DNA of 64,000 bases from Aphanomyces cochlioides (GCA_019828595.1 JAHQRK010000018.1:992001-1056000), one strand, 5' to 3'. Counted from the first letter of the stretch, positions 29,447-41,046 are shown. The notes: generated by a model from the sequence alone, not told the origin. Program-made: numbers and translations.

Positions 29447-32400
29447 CTACAATGCCACTTGTTTATTGGATTTGATCTTAATTCGATGGAGTTGATTTGA
29501 TCGGGTTCCAATGTAGAGGGAATTATCATGCACCACAGGTGACGAAAAAATGTCAGCTTTGAGATCCAAACGAGCTTGCCAAGTTGAATCCTTGGTATCC
29601 CATAAATACAACACGCCTTGAACTGTACAAGCAGCACATAAGATGCCCGACGCAGACGATTTCACAATGGCTGGAGAAGCGAAAATTGCACTTCCGAGAT
29701 TAATACTTGCAAGAATCAACCCTACGGATCATGTTATCTCTGACATGTCAAGTATTCTACCTGTCTTGAGATCTGCACACCGAAGGAGGCCATCATGCGA
29801 ACCAAATATCACGATTGGATTTTTCAAACTTTGCACGATGCATGGCGAGCTGAAGATAGGCTAACGAGGTATTCACAAAAGTTCGATGCATCGAAAAGAG
29901 TAATACCTTAGAGGTTGAAGCTTTCCAAGCAATTCTTCCTTCAAATGAAATGCCATAGAGGAATCCATCTGCGCAGCCGACGAGAAGTAGGTCCTCACTA
30001 ACCACCAAGTTGCTGAAGACAGGGACATCAAGCTATGGAGATAGTTTACGATAGCTTTTAGTTCATGCTTACCTTTATTCGCCATTTCGAATTGTTATTG
30101 TTCTGAGCGAGTGATGACCACTCGTGTGCTTGGAGTTCCCCAGCAGTCGATGCACAGAAGAGAAAATCTAAAGACAAACGAACTGCTGGCGTGGCAAATA
30201 CACTAAATGCATGCTAGCAACATTGAATCAAGCAAATATATAAGTACCTTCCTTCAAATGGGATGCGGAAAATACAACAACCACTGTCCAAATCCAAAGC
30301 ATATACACTGTGGTCATGGGAGCCGCAAACAACAACACCTTTCTCAGGCACAACCAGTGGCGAGCACTTCACTTGGTCTTGAGTTAGAAATGACCATCGA
30401 ATCTACAGTTGCCTTGACAGTCGTTTTCATTCGCATTTCGAATGTACCTCGCCCGTCATGAGATGCAAGCAGTAGATATATCCATCATAGCAACCCACGT
30501 AAACATTATTGTCATGACGAGCACATGAAGATTCTATTCGATCAGGCAATTGAGTTCGCCACAAAGTTCGGCTAGGAGGAGCAGCGTCAACACAAATGAC
30601 GAAGTGGTCATGAGATCCAATAACTATCCACGTTTCAGTGGCTCGCTGCACAGCAAGGGGAGTGGCATCAATGCACTTTTGCATTGAGACTGTCCATTCG
30701 ACTTGCAGCTCATACTGGATATCACCGGTGATTCTGCTTTTCTTTTGCAAAGTATTCTCCATGGTACTTGACCCAATGCTACGTTTTTTAGATGGTAGGA
30801 GGTCACGCAGTTGAGCAATTGTCTTCTCGTACTACACATCATCGATAAAATAATGGTTTTGAGGTAAACAAACCATGTCGGATAATGTGAGAGAAATTTT
30901 AAATCGATCTCGGATTGCATAGAGAATCATTGTCAATGCAAGCGAGTTACCACCCAAATCGACCAAAGTGTTCTTCTCAAAATCCCCTTCGATTTGATTC
31001 ACATTGAGAAATTCATGAACAAGATGATGAACGGGATCAACTACCGGCGACACCGAAGAAACGCTTTGACCAGAGCACATCGATTCTAAAGCATTTCGAT
31101 CCCGTTTCCCGCTTGAGGTCATAGGAAATGCGTGAATATCAATCACTATAACTCGAGTTGGAACAATTGCGTGGGAGCTGAATAGAAATTGCAGCATTTG
31201 CTTCGTTTCATCGGCTCCCAATACGACGGAAGCAGTATGGATACCGACATAGACAACTAATGTGTCGAGCTGTAGCCATTGTTTTGTTGTGGATACACCG
31301 ATGGCGCCAACGTGCCACTGATGACTTGATGACGCAAAATGCTTTGATAACCACGTATGAAATATACGCTACGTGGATGTATTCAGGTTATGACAGGAGA
31401 AAAAAGTACCTCGACAGCGTCCAAATGGATGGATACGCCAGATATTTTAACTTGGCTGTCCGTGCGACCACGGTAGTAAAGTTTGTTTTCCCGCCAGAAG
31501 CACTCATCTCCGGTCTTGAACCAGCGCTTTCCTTCTAATTCAGTAAATTTCGCTATGTTGTCGCCTTGTCTGGTGGCAAAGTACTGTTAATCATAGTTGT
31601 TTCCGACCGAGATACCGATTCAAATATCCGAGCGCCAAAGGTGCACCAGAAACCCAGAGCTCTTGCCTTGGGGACATGTCTTCCACTTGAACAAGTTTGA
31701 TTGATGCCCCATCTACGGGTACACCGATTGGAACGCCATGCTTGTTCATTTGGCCCAGTTGATCTGAAGTCACAGCAGACAATGAAAACGCGTCAAATGT
31801 CACGTCTCCACTGACTTCAGTGCTACCTAACCATCATCATTACTCGACTGACAACGATGTACATACATCACCATATAAATTGATAAAAGTTGCTTGAGGA
31901 GCCCATCGCATCGCTCGCCGTAGCAGTTGGACATGGAATATTTCACCACTGACGAGAACAAATTGAATACTTGACGGTACTCTCGTTTGCAGCAGCATTT
32001 GAAGCAGGCTTGGCACCACAGTCATACGAGTTACGCCGTGAGCTTCAATGACTGCCACAACTTTGTCGAGATCTCCAATAAGAGGTGGAGTGAAAGTTGG
32101 TGGGCCAACAATGACTAATGTTTGGCCATGCCACAAGGCACCTAAGATCTCCCACAAGGAATCCACGAAGGTCAACTTGGTTGATCGAAGCACTTTATCC
32201 ACTGCTTTGAAGGGAAACGCATGCCACATCCACTTGATACGGTTAGATGTTGCACGAAATGAACCCACGACTCCTTTGGGGTGACCACTGGATCCTGATG
32301 TGTATAACACGTACATCGCATCGGGGTCTTTGAGTAAAGGTGGTAGAGAGGGCGCTAGCTTCCACGTCACAAAGCACGCACCACCTTGGACGTCAAGGTT

Positions 32401-32787
32401 GGCAATCGTGATGTTGTCCTTGGTCTTTTGAATGTTGTCCAGCAATTGTGAATCCTTCAAGCAGATAAGCCCTTGAGCATACGCATCTTGCAACATCCAT
32501 TCATTTCTCTCAATGGATTGGGTTTCGTCAATCGGGACAAAGGCTATACGAGATACTATCGCACTACACAATGCAGCAATCTGCACCGTTCCAAATGGAA
32601 GACTGACGGCGACGATTGCAACACCAGCTTGCTGTAGCGTTTCTTGAAGACACTTCATGTCCGCAGCAAGTTCGCGGAATGAAACATGATGAAGTGGAGT
32701 TTCGATAGCAATCCTAGACCCATATTCGGCGTCACCAAACGGACAGTGATCAAAGATGCTCTTGTCGACAACGGTCTTGTCGGACAT
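29447..32787 (-). CDS. AASDH: AASDH-like protein: adenylation domain, carrier domain, PQQ repeats
   Basis: A multi-exon gene from the ATG at 32787. The adenylation domain (32787 to about 31370) shows MYVLYTSGSSGHPKGVV (AMP-binding A3), WVSGAPLALGYLNR, WFKTGDECFW and YYRGRTDSQVKISG. A phosphopantetheine carrier site follows (VDLGGNSLALTMI, near 30945). The C-terminal third consists of PQQ/beta-propeller-like repeats in several exons (IVIGSHDHFVICVD, NNVYVGCYDGYIYCLH, LLVGCADGFLYGIS, GVLYLWDTKDSTWQARLDL) ending at 29447. This order is that of AASDH (ACSF4), reported to activate beta-alanine; the true substrate is unknown. The name is by domain order only, and intron positions in the propeller part are approximate. 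Confidence 0.82.
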
Positions 32788-32881
32788 CTCATGAACTTTC
32801 TGAAATTCGTGAAAAAAATAAAGAAAAACAAATTATTTGGAAAATCTATTTGAAATTCTATAAAAATCAAAAAATGATTTT

Positions 32882-33850
32882 TTATTTGATTCTCCATTTC
32901 GACTTGACCTCTTTGGTCATGGCATTGTACGCTTCCTTGGTATCGGCGCGTTCGCAATAAGCATTAGGCGGCAAGATGTAGGCAAAGACCTTCATCGCAT
33001 CATCTTCGTCTTTGCTGCTGCTTGCCACACTCAAGCGATTTGCCAAGTGCTGCGAGCTCTGCAATTTGTCTCGGACAGATTCAGCAAGAGCTTGTGGGCC
33101 ACGGAATTGCCGACGAACCAAGTGAGGAATAAGATCAGCCTTCAAACTGGCAATGTGCTTCTTCTCGTGGAGGAGATCCAGCACCCATCGAGAAAAGATG
33201 TAAACATGAGCGTCGTACAGATCAGTGCGCATGTTAATGCGAGGGACACGTTTCAAGAGCGCAATGGGCATTCCAATATCTTCGTTTCCTTCCATGTCGT
33301 CATTGGCAAAGATTGAGTGCGAAATGTGCACGACACGCGAGTTGGCTTCGACAAGACCCACACAGTCAATCATTTCACGGTCACGACGAGGCTTTTCCTT
33401 GGACTTGGCAGCCTTTGCACTCGTGTCTACAACTTCTGGCTTGAAAAGCATTGTCAAACTCGCGTCATTGATGCGATGGAGATCAGCGACGTTTTGAAGC
33501 ACACAGTCAGTCACGAGATCTCCAGCAAGCACGATAAAATCGGATCGGATTTTGTCTGACACTGCACGCAATGCATCTGCCGTCTCACTTCCATCGCTTT
33601 CAACAGCAACGACTTCAATACCGATCTTTCCATCGTACTGTTGCATCGTGTAGTCGCGAATCTGTGCTTCCATATCGGTTGTCGTGATTACAAGCACATC
33701 GGAAAAGTCGGATTTTTCCAACAAAGCGAGCTGGTAGTACAAAAGAGGCTTGCCATTCACAGGAAGGAGTGGCTTCGGTGTCTCTTCCGTCAGAGGATAC
33801 AGGCGCACGCCGCTGCCGCCGGCCAGGATCACCGCTTGGAACTCGGCCAT
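32882..33850 (-). CDS. eIF2B-gamma-like nucleotidyltransferase without beta-helix
   Basis: A single exon of 322 residues from the ATG at 33850. The N-terminus, FQAVILAGGSGVRLYPLTEE, and TPKPLLPVNGKPLLYYQL are the signature of NTP-transferases and match eIF2B gamma best. It continues with VLAGDLVTDCVLQNV, a charged insert, DLYDAHVYIFSRWVLDLL and ends at YCERADTKEAYNAM. eIF2B gamma normally continues here into a left-handed beta-helix of about 100-130 residues; this protein stops and the next gene starts 95 bases on. It could be a shortened eIF2B3 or a related sugar-nucleotidyltransferase. A double TATCCGGA motif lies 34-52 bases before the ATG. Confidence 0.75.
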   Translation of the reverse strand: MAEFQAVILAGGSGVRLYPLTEETPKPLLPVNGKPLLYYQLALLEKSDFSDVLVITTTDMEAQIRDYTMQQYDGKIGIEVVAVESDGSETADALRAVSDKIRSDFIVLAGDLVTDCVLQNVADLHRINDASLTMLFKPEVVDTSAKAAKSKEKPRRDREMIDCVGLVEANSRVVHISHSIFANDDMEGNEDIGMPIALLKRVPRINMRTDLYDAHVYIFSRWVLDLLHEKKHIASLKADLIPHLVRRQFRGPQALAESVRDKLQSSQHLANRLSVASSSKDEDDAMKVFAYILPPNAYCERADTKEAYNAMTKEVKSKWRIK

Positions 33851-33919
33851 AAGTCTCAAAATGATTCCATCCTTTGAATTATATTATCCGGATTATCCGG
33901 AAGGAATATCAAGAAACTT

Positions 33920-34383
33920 CTAATGCTGGTCAAGCCACGCCACGACGGCGTCGTAGACTTGCTGGCGGTCGGGCTCAAGGAGCATCAAGTGGCCAAAGCC
34001 ATCAAGCTCTAGTAGCTGTTTATCTTGGCTTGCAATACCAACCACGTAGTCTCGAATACTTGCATCTTTTCATCAGAGCCTACAAGGTTCAATCGTGATG
34101 TTAGAGGAAGTGAAGGTCTACCTAGAAGGACCAAGACAGGGACATGAACGTCTTGCCTGCGTAGACTCGTGCTAGAAAATGTATCAAGGAGTTCTTGTGC
34201 AACGCGGCAACTTGTCGGTAGTTTGTTCAAGTAAGGATCATCATCCATAGCGTCAAGGATTGTTTGATCGGATGTCAAATCTAAGCATGGCGTGAGCAAT
34301 TTGAACGACTAAAGCCGTCATGCTTACTGTTTCGATTACCTCCTGGAATAATGCGCCACTGTGGAAACGTAGCAGAGAGGATG
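33920..34383 (-). pseudogene. Monoacylglycerol-lipase-like gene, 3' part (split by retrotransposon)
   Basis: This is the downstream remainder of the lipase gene whose first exon is at 41310-41821. The exon piece next to the left LTR (about 34345-34383) continues the interrupted frame, followed by a short intron and exons with VHVPVLVLL, the region of the catalytic Asp (GSDEK) and the catalytic His in LDGFGHLMLLEPD, stopping at 33920. A frame change near 34065-34075 is not explained by a clean intron and looks like a one-base lesion. The gene is surely inactive as a full enzyme. Confidence 0.7.
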
Positions 34384-34388
34384 GGCAC
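34384..34388. repeat. Left 5-bp target duplication of LTR element
   Basis: GGCAC precedes the left LTR and recurs at 41310-41314 after the right one, as expected for Ty3/gypsy integration. Confidence 0.85.
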
Positions 34389-34652
34389 TGTAACCGGGCG
34401 CAGAGGATATCAGGCGCGTGTGAACTGCGACTGAAGTGTAAGAGTGAATTAAAGTTAAAGCAACCTAAGTCTCATTCCTGTCTTGTTTCTCGTTGGCTAT
34501 CGCACAGCCTCACTAGGAGCTTCAACTTCTGTGGCCTCCCAAGGCCAGTCGTTCACACAGCAGAGCGCGGGGAACCGCTACTGCAGGACCCAGTTCAATG
34601 CGCAGACCGCGCGCCCTCATCTTATGTACCTGCCAGACATGGCACGGTTATA
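34389..34652 (-). repeat. 3' LTR (left)
   Basis: 264 bp, near-identical to 41047-41309. The plus-strand ends read TGTAACCG ... CGGTTATA, an imperfect inverted repeat. Its outer side could also serve as promoter for the plus-strand frame at 34804. Confidence 0.92.
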
Positions 34653-34803
34653 TCCTCCCACACTTAGGGCGAAAGCCCGTAAGCTTTGCAGAGATGCCTC
34701 CCTCGCTGGGGGGTAATCCCTTCACAGTCCCGTCTGAACTGGGACTGGTGTGTTCCAACTATCACATTGGCTCTCGCTGAGCCAATCAGGAACATTTTCG
34801 AAA

Positions 34804-36077
34804 ATGTACGCCGACGAAGAGGTCGATTACAAGTACACGCCGCTCTCGCCCGATCTGGGCAGTCGCGAGCAAAGCGCAGCGCCGGCGCAGGGGCGCACCA
34901 AATACCTTGAGAACCTTTGGATCCGTGAGGGCCAAACTCGTCTTGGCGGTGGTGTCCACGCGCGGTGTCAGGCATCCGACACAGGATGCGATCTGACCTT
35001 TGATCAAATGCCAGGCTTCACAGCCTCTCGCAGTGGCACGCCCGATCCGGGCAAGTTTCGAGATTTGTTGGCGCAATTGCCTTCTCGCCTGCGCGGCGAT
35101 CCTAAAAGAGATTTTGCGGCGGGGGTTGCCTTTGCAGTGACTTTGTGGGAAACCTGCAACCCCGTCATCGTCGATATGGCCGAATGGCCTTCGATCCGAC
35201 AAGACCAGCGCCGCTTTGGTGGTATGCGCGCGTTTGTTCCTGTTTCTCCCTTGCGGGACGAAACTAAATTTGAGTACGTGGCCATCTGGGCCAACAGAAT
35301 GCTGGCGCGTATTCGCTCGACACCACGACGTGGCCCCACAACTACGCTAAGTTCCAAGAGCGTGTTGTTAATTTTGCGCGTGAGCGCCATGGCTTGAAGG
35401 TACGCCTCGCTGCCGAGACCGTCGGAGCGATCGCTGTCGCGTACCAAAAGCTGAGAGTAGTCTATGTGAGTCTGGACCAAGGTCCGCTTCTCTCACCCAT
35501 GTGTTCGTAGGAGCCGCCTCCGAATTTTGCGCCAGGAGGCGATACTCGCGGCCGTGCTGGCCCCAGCGCTGCGCGACAATCCGCGCGCCGTCATCGCGCC
35601 CCTCGTTCTCGCTCTCGCTCGACCGAGCCTGAGGCGAAACGTTCGCGCCGAGAGGCGGGGCGTAGTCCAAGTCGGGACTGCCTGCGATATGCGCTGGACG
35701 AAGATCTGTACCAGCTGCGTGATGAAGTTGCAGAGCTGACCCGCCAACTTGGTCACTCCGAACAGGAGTTTGAAGGTCAGCTTCTGGACCTTCAAGACGA
35801 GCTCCAGACTGAGCAGGAGAAGCGTCGCGACTTGCAATCGCGCTTCGAGAAGATGTCGAAGCTCTGCGAGCAACACGCGGCGACCGCCGAGGGCTTGAAG
35901 AACTGGGCCCGCGCGATGGATGTTCACCCCGAATGTTTTTACAACAAGAGCTCGGAGCTCGAGCTACTTGTTGAGCGTCTCGCGAAGGAGAGAGATCGTG
36001 TGGACGCGCATCTTCAAGCGCTCTACTCGAAGATCCGACAGGACTACGTTCCGTTTGAGGAACTGAAGAAGGGGTAA
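34804..36077 (+). CDS. Antisense open frame inside the LTR element (coiled-coil protein)
   Basis: On the strand opposite to gag-pol, the ATG at 34804 opens a frame of about 170-200 codons (MYADEEVDYKYTPLSPDLG). A frame change lies near 35300-35328, then PHNYAKFQERVVNFARERHG runs to a GT-AG intron of 45 nt (35466-35510). Exon 2 (35511-36077) is open for 189 codons: an Arg/Ser-rich stretch, then a long coiled coil (LYQLRDEVAELTRQLG, LLDLQDELQTEQEKRRDL, KMSKLCEQHAATAEG) and a conserved-looking end (LHPE-like DVHPECFYNKSSEL). It overlaps the C-terminal part of pol on the minus strand for about 570 bases. The coding look and intron argue it is real; the function is unknown. The frame break suggests this copy is damaged. 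Confidence 0.55.
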
Positions 36078-39000
36078 CTGCGTCCTGAGGTATGTGTCTC
36101 TTGAGCTTGCCCGTGTAGATGACGGGATGGATGTCCCAGTCATCGGGCAGTTCGAGCTCGTAGTCCACTGGACTAATAACTTTTCGAATAGGGAATGGCC
36201 CCAACCAAGGGCAGCGAAGCTTCGAAGGGCCGCTAGGTCCTTTCACGACCGACCGATGCACGTAGACTAGGTCGTTAACCGAATACACATTTGTATTTCC
36301 TCGGTTGTGTTTGTTGGCCTGAAGGGCCTGTTTTGCTTGAGCACTGGCGATATTCTCGCGTAGGCGCAGTAACAATGATTCGCGCGACGACGCGAAATGT
36401 TCGACAGAAGCGGCTGTCCGCCGCGGAACGTCATCGGAGATTCCTCCCACCTTAAAACAGGACGGTCCACGTCCGTGGGAAGCCGCGGGTGCTTCAAATG
36501 CACCGCGTAAAAGGGCGTAAAGCCTGTTGACGCATGAACAGACGTGTTGTAAGCAAAACACGCTGTTGGCAACATGGAACTCCATGTTTTCGGCCTAGAC
36601 AAGGCATAGCTTCGAAGGATGTCTTCGAGAACGCGATTCGCGCGTTCGGTCTGACCATCAGACTCAGGATGGTCCGAGCTGGACATGTTTAACGTCGTCC
36701 CGCAGAGCGCGAACAGCGCTCGCCAAAAATGAGACGTAAACCGAGGGTCTCGATCCGAGACGATACCGGACGGGAGTCCAAAATGACAATAGACGTTGTC
36801 AAAGAAAAGGCGAGCTGACTGCTCCGCCGTAACGGATGCCTTAACAGGCAGCGCGATCAGGTACTTGGATGCGCGATCGACAAGGGTGAAGATACTCGTA
36901 TTGCCCGACTTGTCACTGGGCAAGCCAAAAATGAAGTCCATGCTGACGGACTCCCACAGTTCCAGTGGGACGTCGAGGCTCTGTAGCGGAGCCTGTGAGT
37001 GTGGGGCGGCCTTGACGGCCTGACATACGCCACACGATGCGACAAAACGTGCCACCGCCTTATACAGGCGAGGCCACCAAAATGAACGGGCGACGGACAG
37101 ATATGTCTTCTCGCGGCCAAAATGGCCGCCGCTCGGGGTGTCGCGAAATTCACGGATGATCTCCGCACGGAGAGTCGGGTCGCACGGCACAGCCACTCGT
37201 GGGGCGTCCCCCGGAGTGACTGAATACCACAACAAATCGTCGTGGAAGGTGAAACGTCCGATCTGGACTACCTTGGTGGAGAGGGATTTGCCAGCGGTAA
37301 TGGCATCAATCGTCCGGCGAAGTGCGGGATCGAGGCTATACGATCCTCGAATGCGATCAAACAAGTCCGAACGGACTTCGGATAGGGCAGACAGACAGGG
37401 AGGTTCCTCCTCCGCTGGACGGCGCGACAGCGCGTCTGCAATGACGTTGGTACGACCTGGTTTGTACTCAACAGTCATGTTGTATTTCGCGAAAAACGCG
37501 AGCCACCTGGCCATCCGGTCAGAGATATGCGGCGAGTTCACAGCAGTCCGCAAGGACGCGTGATCCGTGTATACCGTAAATGGCTTCGAGCCGAGAAGGT
37601 AGATACGGAATTTGACCAAGGCGTATTTCATCGCCAGTAATTCTAGGTCATGGACCGGATAGTTGCGCTCAGCAGCGCGCAGCTGCCGTGACTGATAGGA
37701 GACGGGTCGGGCACGACCCTCGTCATCCTTTTGCATGAGGCAGCAACCTATTGCTCGCACAGATGCATCACAGACGACCGAGAATGGTCGATTGAAGTCA
37801 GGCAACGCCAGGATCGGCGCTTGCGTGAGGCTGGCTTTGATGTCGTCAAAAGCCTCTTGACAATCTTGTGTCCAGTCCCACTGGACATCCTTCATTAGTA
37901 GCCGCGTCAGTGGCGTTGCGATGTCGGCAAAGTTCTTTGAAAACTTGTGTAGGTAGGTCGCAAGACCAAGCCAGCTGCGGAGCTCTGTCACAGTGGCCGG
38001 GACAGGCCAAGTTGTGATCGTGGTGACTTTGGCCGGGTCTGGCCGACATCCATTGATACCAACGTACTCCCCGAGTACGGGTATTTCTTCAACGCCGAAC
38101 ATACACTTCTGTAAGTTGGCGTACAATCCTGCATCCCGCAGCGTCTGAAAGACCTGCCGCAGGTGTCCAAAATGGACTTGCACGTCGGTGCGATTCTCGT
38201 TTGCACGGCTGTGCACGTATATGTCATCGAAGTACGACGGCGCAAAGTCGCGCAGCGGGCGCAACTTCTGCGTGACCATTCGGTTGAAGGTCGCTGGGGC
38301 ATTAGCGAGCCCTTGTGGCATCACCAGCCACTCCCACAACATGCCCGATGGCGTCGAGACAGCTGTCTTGGGAACGTCACATGCGCGCATGAGGATTTGA
38401 TAGAATCCGTCGCGCAGACCGATCGTTGAAAAGATCGTCGAGCCACCCATGCTGTCAATGGTGACATCTTTCATGGGAATCGGCGTTTGCGCCGGGATGG
38501 TGGCTGCGTTCAGCTTGTTATAAGCATGAACGATTCGCCCAAGAGCCGCTAGGCTTCTTGACACAGAAGGTCGGACTCGAGTTTGGCGACGTACTCTCCC
38601 GTACGTGCCCCGCCTTCTTGCGTGCGGCGAAGAATGAGTCGATGAACTCGACTTGCTCACGTGGTAGTGGCCACTGTCGAGTGACACACCACTTTGTCTC
38701 TGGCGTCAGGTCAATCTCATGACGCACGCCCTTGTCCTTGGGCAGTCTCGCGGGAACTTCCTCCGGGAAGATATCCTCGTATTCCTTCACGAGGGGGTAA
38801 AACAGGCTCGTTCGGAGCCTATCCCAGACGCGAGAGTGTGCTGGCGGTGTCTCGCCAGCTACGTCCGGATCCTCCGCGGACGTCCTGTAGAGGTCAATCT
38901 CATCAACACTCTGTATCATTGCGATACTGGTGATGCGCTGGGAGCGCAGAGCACTTCTAAACTCGGCAAAGCTCATCTCTTCGAGCTTGCATATTTCTTC

Positions 39001-40110
39001 AGCTGTCTTCGGCAGCTCAGTCAAGTCGCAATGCGACAAAATGACATCCTCAACAAAGACCCGACACGGGCAGCGTCGGCATAGGACTGCGCTCCAACGC
39101 ATCCTCTTCAACAATCACGTCTCCGTGCACGCGGTCCGTCGGTGCACTCGCGAAGGAGACTTTAAGCCCGGTCCGTTGGGCATTACTCTTGCACACAGGC
39201 AACCCAGTCCGTCGGGTGTTTGCCCAAGTGTTGTTGAAGGCCTGACGGCCGATATCTTCCTTGGAAGACATAGGACCGCCCTGGCGTGTCGACTTTCCCG
39301 TAGCCGGGAGCTGACGCAACGTAGCTAACTGCTCATCGCCAGCTGGCGAGGGGATGGGCTCATTACTCTCCATGTCCATATGGCTTTTGAGAAAGTCGAG
39401 GCCGACCTCATGGATGGTCTTGGCCCGCCAGTTTATGCAGGGCTGGTGTTTCTCCAACCAGCCCATGCCTAGGATGAGGTCCCAGCGCTCATCGAGGTCT
39501 ATAACGAAGTAGTCTTCCAGACTACTGAACGTGCCAACCTGTGTTAACAGGCGCACTGATCTCTTGGGTGCGGTCACTACCGACCCATCACCCAACTTGA
39601 CGCGCACAGTCTCAGTCAGAGACGTGCCGCTGTCGACCTCGGCATAGAGGCTCGCATTCTCTTCGAGTGTCGACGGGCAAAATTCTTCGACGCTCCACAG
39701 TCGATTAAGACTCGGAGCTTTCGGGAGAAGCCCTCCACGGGCATCTCGACATGCAGCATCGTAGTATGCTGTCCCAGTCGACACAGTAATGTGTCAGAGG
39801 CTAGGTTCTGACGAACAGGCGGTATGCCGGAACGCTCTTCATCAGAGCCTAGAGTTGTCCCAGTAGGTCGCCCCGCGCCTACTGGGAGTTCTCTTTCCCC
39901 TGGCGATGGCCGTAGCCACGCCCACGCCCACGATAGGCGCCACCGCGCGAGCGGTGTGGGGGGTAATTCGGGTTCTTCCTCGCCTGTGAGGCTGAGGGCA
40001 TTTCCTTGCGAAGTGACCAGTCTGGCCACAATTGAAACAGCGGCGCTCTTCACCAGAGGCCGCTTCCATTCGCAAGATCTCCATGTCCGCTGAGACATCG
40101 GGGAATCCAC
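35368..40110 (-). pseudogene. Retrotransposon pol, broken (protease, RT, RNase H, integrase, chromodomain)
   Basis: Domains follow each other on the minus strand but in at least four frames. The protease motif VLIDCGASKNF is near 39700 (Cys for the usual Ser/Thr). The RT-proximal region holds DIFPEEVPARLPKDKGV (about 38770). RT has YFDDIYVHS (near 38220), RNase H VVCDASVRAIGCCL and TVYTDHASL, then the integrase zinc finger (HFGREKTYLSVARSFWW ... CGVCQAVK), DDE core (MDFIFGLP, IVSDRDPRF) and GPY/F module (WLGPFPIRKVISPVDYELEL). A low-complexity linker and a chromodomain-like end (REYRLLAQN ... NTWVREADL) finish at 35368. Frame changes near 39700, 39100, 38600 and 36450 rule out an intact polyprotein. 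Confidence 0.88.
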
Positions 40111-41017
40111 CGGAAGAACGCGCTAAACCGCGCGAATGTTCCGTATTCAGCGCGATGCTGATTGCCTCATTGGACCTTTGAGGCTGCAAACGGAAAAGCT
40201 CGTCACGAGCTGGGCCTTGATTCAGGCCGTACATAAAGACCGAGACTCGACCGATCTCGTCGATCTTGTAGGAGTTCTCGAAGGACCCGAGGATGGAACG
40301 AAGTTCGTTCACAAACTCCTGAATAGTTCCCTTGCCTTGCTTGGCTTGGTTGAACTTTGCGCGATAGCGCATTTCGACGTTCGAGTGAACGTACTGCTCC
40401 TTGAGTTGTTCAATCAAGGATTCGAACGTGGGGAAGGCCTCGTCGTCCAACATGTGAAGGTTGTAGGCCCAGTCTCGGGCTCGACCTTGCAAGTTGGATA
40501 GCGCGAAAGCAACGCGCAGTGTCTCGATCGTTACGAGCTGGGCGCGAAGGGCGAGTTTCACTTCGGAAACCCAGCGGAACAGGTGCTCGTCCGCGGCGCC
40601 GCCATATTTTGACACTTCGAGCTTCAGAGGTCGGTCGCGCGACACTTTGGAGTCGATGAAGATGTCGTCAATTCCCGGTGATGGGTTTTCGGGTCGTCTG
40701 GCTTGGTCAGCCAGGTCCCTGTTGGACTCTTCAAGGCTGACGATCTTTGCCGTGGCCTTCAACAGGTCTGCTTCATAGAGCAACGCCGCCTCTTCTTGAG
40801 TGCGTTGCGCAGCGGCATGGGCCGCTGACTGCGCGGTTGCTTCGCCATGCAGGCGGAAGCTCTCAATGACTATGATCTGGTCTTGAGGGTTCACCCCACT
40901 GAACAATCCCCGAACGATGTTCTCGGGGATCAAGCGAAGCAGCTCGGTCAGAGTAGCTTGCTGTTCGGGTGAGAAGTGGGATACGTCGATCGTCGACGTT
41001 GCGGGCGCAGCGTCCAT
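39842..41017 (-). CDS. Retrotransposon gag
   Basis: An open frame of 391 codons from the ATG at 41017. The middle part is a retrotransposon gag domain (LQGRARDWAYNLHML, FESLIEQLKEQYVHSN, YRAKFNQAKQGKGTIQEF). Near residue 330 lies one CCHC zinc knuckle, CFNCGQTGHFARKC, followed by an Arg-rich tail. It forms the particle and packages RNA. It is the only uninterrupted protein of the element and overlaps the start of the protease frame. Confidence 0.9.
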   Translation of the reverse strand: MDAAPATSTIDVSHFSPEQQATLTELLRLIPENIVRGLFSGVNPQDQIIVIESFRLHGEATAQSAAHAAAQRTQEEAALLYEADLLKATAKIVSLEESNRDLADQARRPENPSPGIDDIFIDSKVSRDRPLKLEVSKYGGAADEHLFRWVSEVKLALRAQLVTIETLRVAFALSNLQGRARDWAYNLHMLDDEAFPTFESLIEQLKEQYVHSNVEMRYRAKFNQAKQGKGTIQEFVNELRSILGSFENSYKIDEIGRVSVFMYGLNQGPARDELFRLQPQRSNEAISIALNTEHSRGLARSSGGFPDVSADMEILRMEAASGEERRCFNCGQTGHFARKCPQPHRRGRTRITPHTARAVAPIVGVGVATAIARGKRTPSRRGATYWDNSRL

Positions 41018-41046
41018 GGTCCTGGACGAACTAGAGTGCTAGCAGG

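Noticed and set aside
32655..32957. A 100-codon minus frame bridging the nucleotidyltransferase and AASDH-like genes
   Set aside because: Runs through A/T-rich intergenic sequence (poly-Phe stretch) and overlaps both genes out of frame.
35493..35927. A third frame (minus, 144 codons) in the pol/antisense overlap
   Set aside because: Leu/Ala/Arg-rich by composition only; it is the complement of the coiled-coil exon and carries no motif.
41015..41046. tRNA-type primer binding site next to the 5' LTR
   Set aside because: No TGG follows the LTR and no self-priming match to the LTR start was found, so no site is called.
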